34,792 nucleotides of DNA from NCBI RefSeq assembly GCF_003003845.1, contig NZ_PVWO01000010.1, positions 1 to 34,792 on the forward strand. Direction: 5' to 3'. This DNA is from Chamaesiphon polymorphus CCALA 037 (GTDB lineage: Bacteria > Cyanobacteriota > Cyanobacteriia > Cyanobacteriales > Chamaesiphonaceae). Below, in pieces: positions 33,699 through 34,792 of the stretch (position 1 is the first letter of the stretch; the number at the start of each line of letters is the position of its first letter). The notes beneath the pieces were generated by a model. The model did not search any database. It had not been told where the DNA came from and saw nothing but the letters and a program-made list of their open reading frames with translations. The position numbers were made by a program, and so were the translations under genes.

Positions 33699-34792
33699 AT
33701 GAGTATTGTTATCAAACAGAAGGTCAAATCGATTCGCACAGATCGGGGTCAAACTCATCTCAATCAACCAATGCCCTCTCAAGATCTCAGTACCTCACTC
33801 GACCGCAATCCTAATTCCGAAGAAGGCGGCTTAGATCTCGATCGCATTGTCAAAGCGATTGGGCGTCGGCTGTGGCTCGTCGCCATCATCAATGTAGCGA
33901 CGATCGCTGCTGCTGTCTCATGGGGTCGAAGTAAACCCCCTGCCTATGAAGGCAGCTTCAATATCTTGATCGAACCCGTCACCGCCGAAGCGCAAGTAGT
34001 CGAAGCGGTAACGGGTAATCGCACCAACATCGAAGCTCAAGATTTAGGTAGTGCGCAAACAGCAAAAACGACTCTCGATTATCCTACCCAAATTCAGCTA
34101 TTACTCAGCGATAAAATCTTACTCCCAGTCGTTGCGAAACTCAAACCAAATCAACCAAAAATTTCTTACGAAACGCTCAGGTCATCTCTAAAGATCGATC
34201 GACTTAGAGAACAAGCCGAAACAAAGATTCTCCAAGTTCATTATCGATCGGCTTCAGAGTCTCAGACCAAACAGGTTATCGATCTAATTGCGAATGCTTA
34301 CGTTCGGTATAGTTTGAGCGAACGCCAAACAAATGTGCGCAGAGCGATTCAATTTGTCGATAACCAATTACCGAACATCAAAAATCAAGTTAGCAAGCTG
34401 GAGCTGGAGTTACAGAATTTTCGCGAGCAAAATCAATTGGTCGATCCGACGCTCTTGGGAACGCAACTCGGTACTCAAATGACTACCATCCAACAGGAGC
34501 AGCAGACAACTCAAGTCAAACTCACCGAAGCAAAGCAGCTCTATAATTCCCTAGAGCAACAGATTAAACTGCAACCTCAAGGTGCGGAAGCCGCTTCGGT
34601 ACTCAGCCAAGCACCTGGGTACCAACAATTAGTCAAACAACTTCAAGATCTGGATGTAGAATTACAATCTCTATCGGCAGAGTTGACCGACGAGCATCCC
34701 AAAATCATTGCCCTGCGGGAAAAACGGCTGAAATTGCTGCCACTGCTACAGGAAAAAGCGAATGCGACAGTCGGCAGCGCGCTCTCTCAAAC
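33699..34792 (+). CDS. Wzz/Wzc-type polysaccharide chain-length determinant (BY-kinase-like), 3' truncated
   Basis: The frame is open from ATG 33699 to the window end (364 codons visible). AGGA at 33686-33689 supports this start over the in-frame ATG at 33771. After a polar leader of about 45 residues comes LDLDRIVKAIGRRLWLVAIINVATIAAAVSW, a first membrane helix. YEGSFNILIEPV then opens the Wzz periplasmic domain, followed by YPTQIQLLLSDKILLPVV. A long Gln/Leu-rich coiled coil (about 225-350) contains the family's DEHPKIIALREK block. Such proteins set chain length and, if a C-terminal kinase follows, regulate export by tyrosine phosphorylation. Whether the kinase domain is present cannot be seen. 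It likely controls the polymer made by the upstream locus. Confidence 0.9.
   Translation, partial: MSIVIKQKVKSIRTDRGQTHLNQPMPSQDLSTSLDRNPNSEEGGLDLDRIVKAIGRRLWLVAIINVATIAAAVSWGRSKPPAYEGSFNILIEPVTAEAQVVEAVTGNRTNIEAQDLGSAQTAKTTLDYPTQIQLLLSDKILLPVVAKLKPNQPKISYETLRSSLKIDRLREQAETKILQVHYRSASESQTKQVIDLIANAYVRYSLSERQTNVRRAIQFVDNQLPNIKNQVSKLELELQNFREQNQLVDPTLLGTQLGTQMTTIQQEQQTTQVKLTEAKQLYNSLEQQIKLQPQGAEAASVLSQAPGYQQLVKQLQDLDVELQSLSAELTDEHPKIIALREKRLKLLPLLQEKANATVGSALSQ

Noticed and set aside
1-34792. CRISPR arrays, tRNA or rRNA genes, insertion-sequence transposases, phage genes
   Set aside because: I looked for regularly spaced repeats, tRNA-like cloverleaf signals and transposase/integrase motifs on both strands and found none I could support.

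Overview
The window looks like a cyanobacterial chromosome segment. Three things suggest this: dense CGATCG / GATCGATCG palindromes in most genes, a cyanobacterial-style PKS/NRPS assembly line with a TubC-type docking domain, and a double-hairpin repeat that resembles short interspersed repeats I recall from Nostoc-type genomes. I cannot name the genus. Every gene I accept is on the + strand.

Region 1 (1-12799) is the 3' end of a natural-product cluster. It opens with the C-terminal aminotransferase domain of a truncated megasynthase, probably PKS-linked. Next come a methyltransferase, a JmjC/cupin-like iron oxygenase and a second, paralogous methyltransferase. Two NRPS genes follow (C-A-PCP, then TubC-C-A-PCP-TE), joined by an ATGA overlap, and then a membrane-anchored alpha/beta hydrolase, also joined by ATGA. 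The first module looks intact and has a glycine-like specificity pocket. The second module looks catalytically eroded: the condensation motif reads HCIICDG and the adenylation domain has lost its P-loop, its YGPTE motif and the A10 lysine. A double-hairpin repeat is inserted in frame in that adenylation domain. The downstream carrier and thioesterase domains appear intact.

Region 2 (12845-33381) is an exopolysaccharide or O-antigen-like locus. It holds a PglK/MsbA-like ABC exporter, about a dozen glycosyltransferases (GT2, GT4, RgpF-like, PLOD-like and GT8-like), an acyltransferase-3 membrane protein, a Wzy/O-antigen-ligase-like polymerase, and a decayed FkbM-type methyltransferase. The stretch from about 12.8 to 19.5 kb is visibly more AT-rich and poorer in CGATCG than its surroundings, which suggests separate acquisition.

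Region 3 (33382-34792) is an intergenic region with inverted repeats and a perfect TGTGA-N6-TCACA CRP-type site. It is followed by the start of a Wzz/Wzc-type chain-length determinant that runs off the window.

Working model (inference): region 1 makes a beta-amino-acid-containing small peptide tailored by two methyltransferases and an oxygenase, and region 2 makes and exports a surface polysaccharide. The ABC exporter sits at the junction and could serve either. The least familiar arrangement is the methyltransferase-oxygenase-methyltransferase cassette sitting exactly where related assembly lines have a continuous aminotransferase-condensation junction, followed by a terminal module that seems unable to activate its own amino acid.
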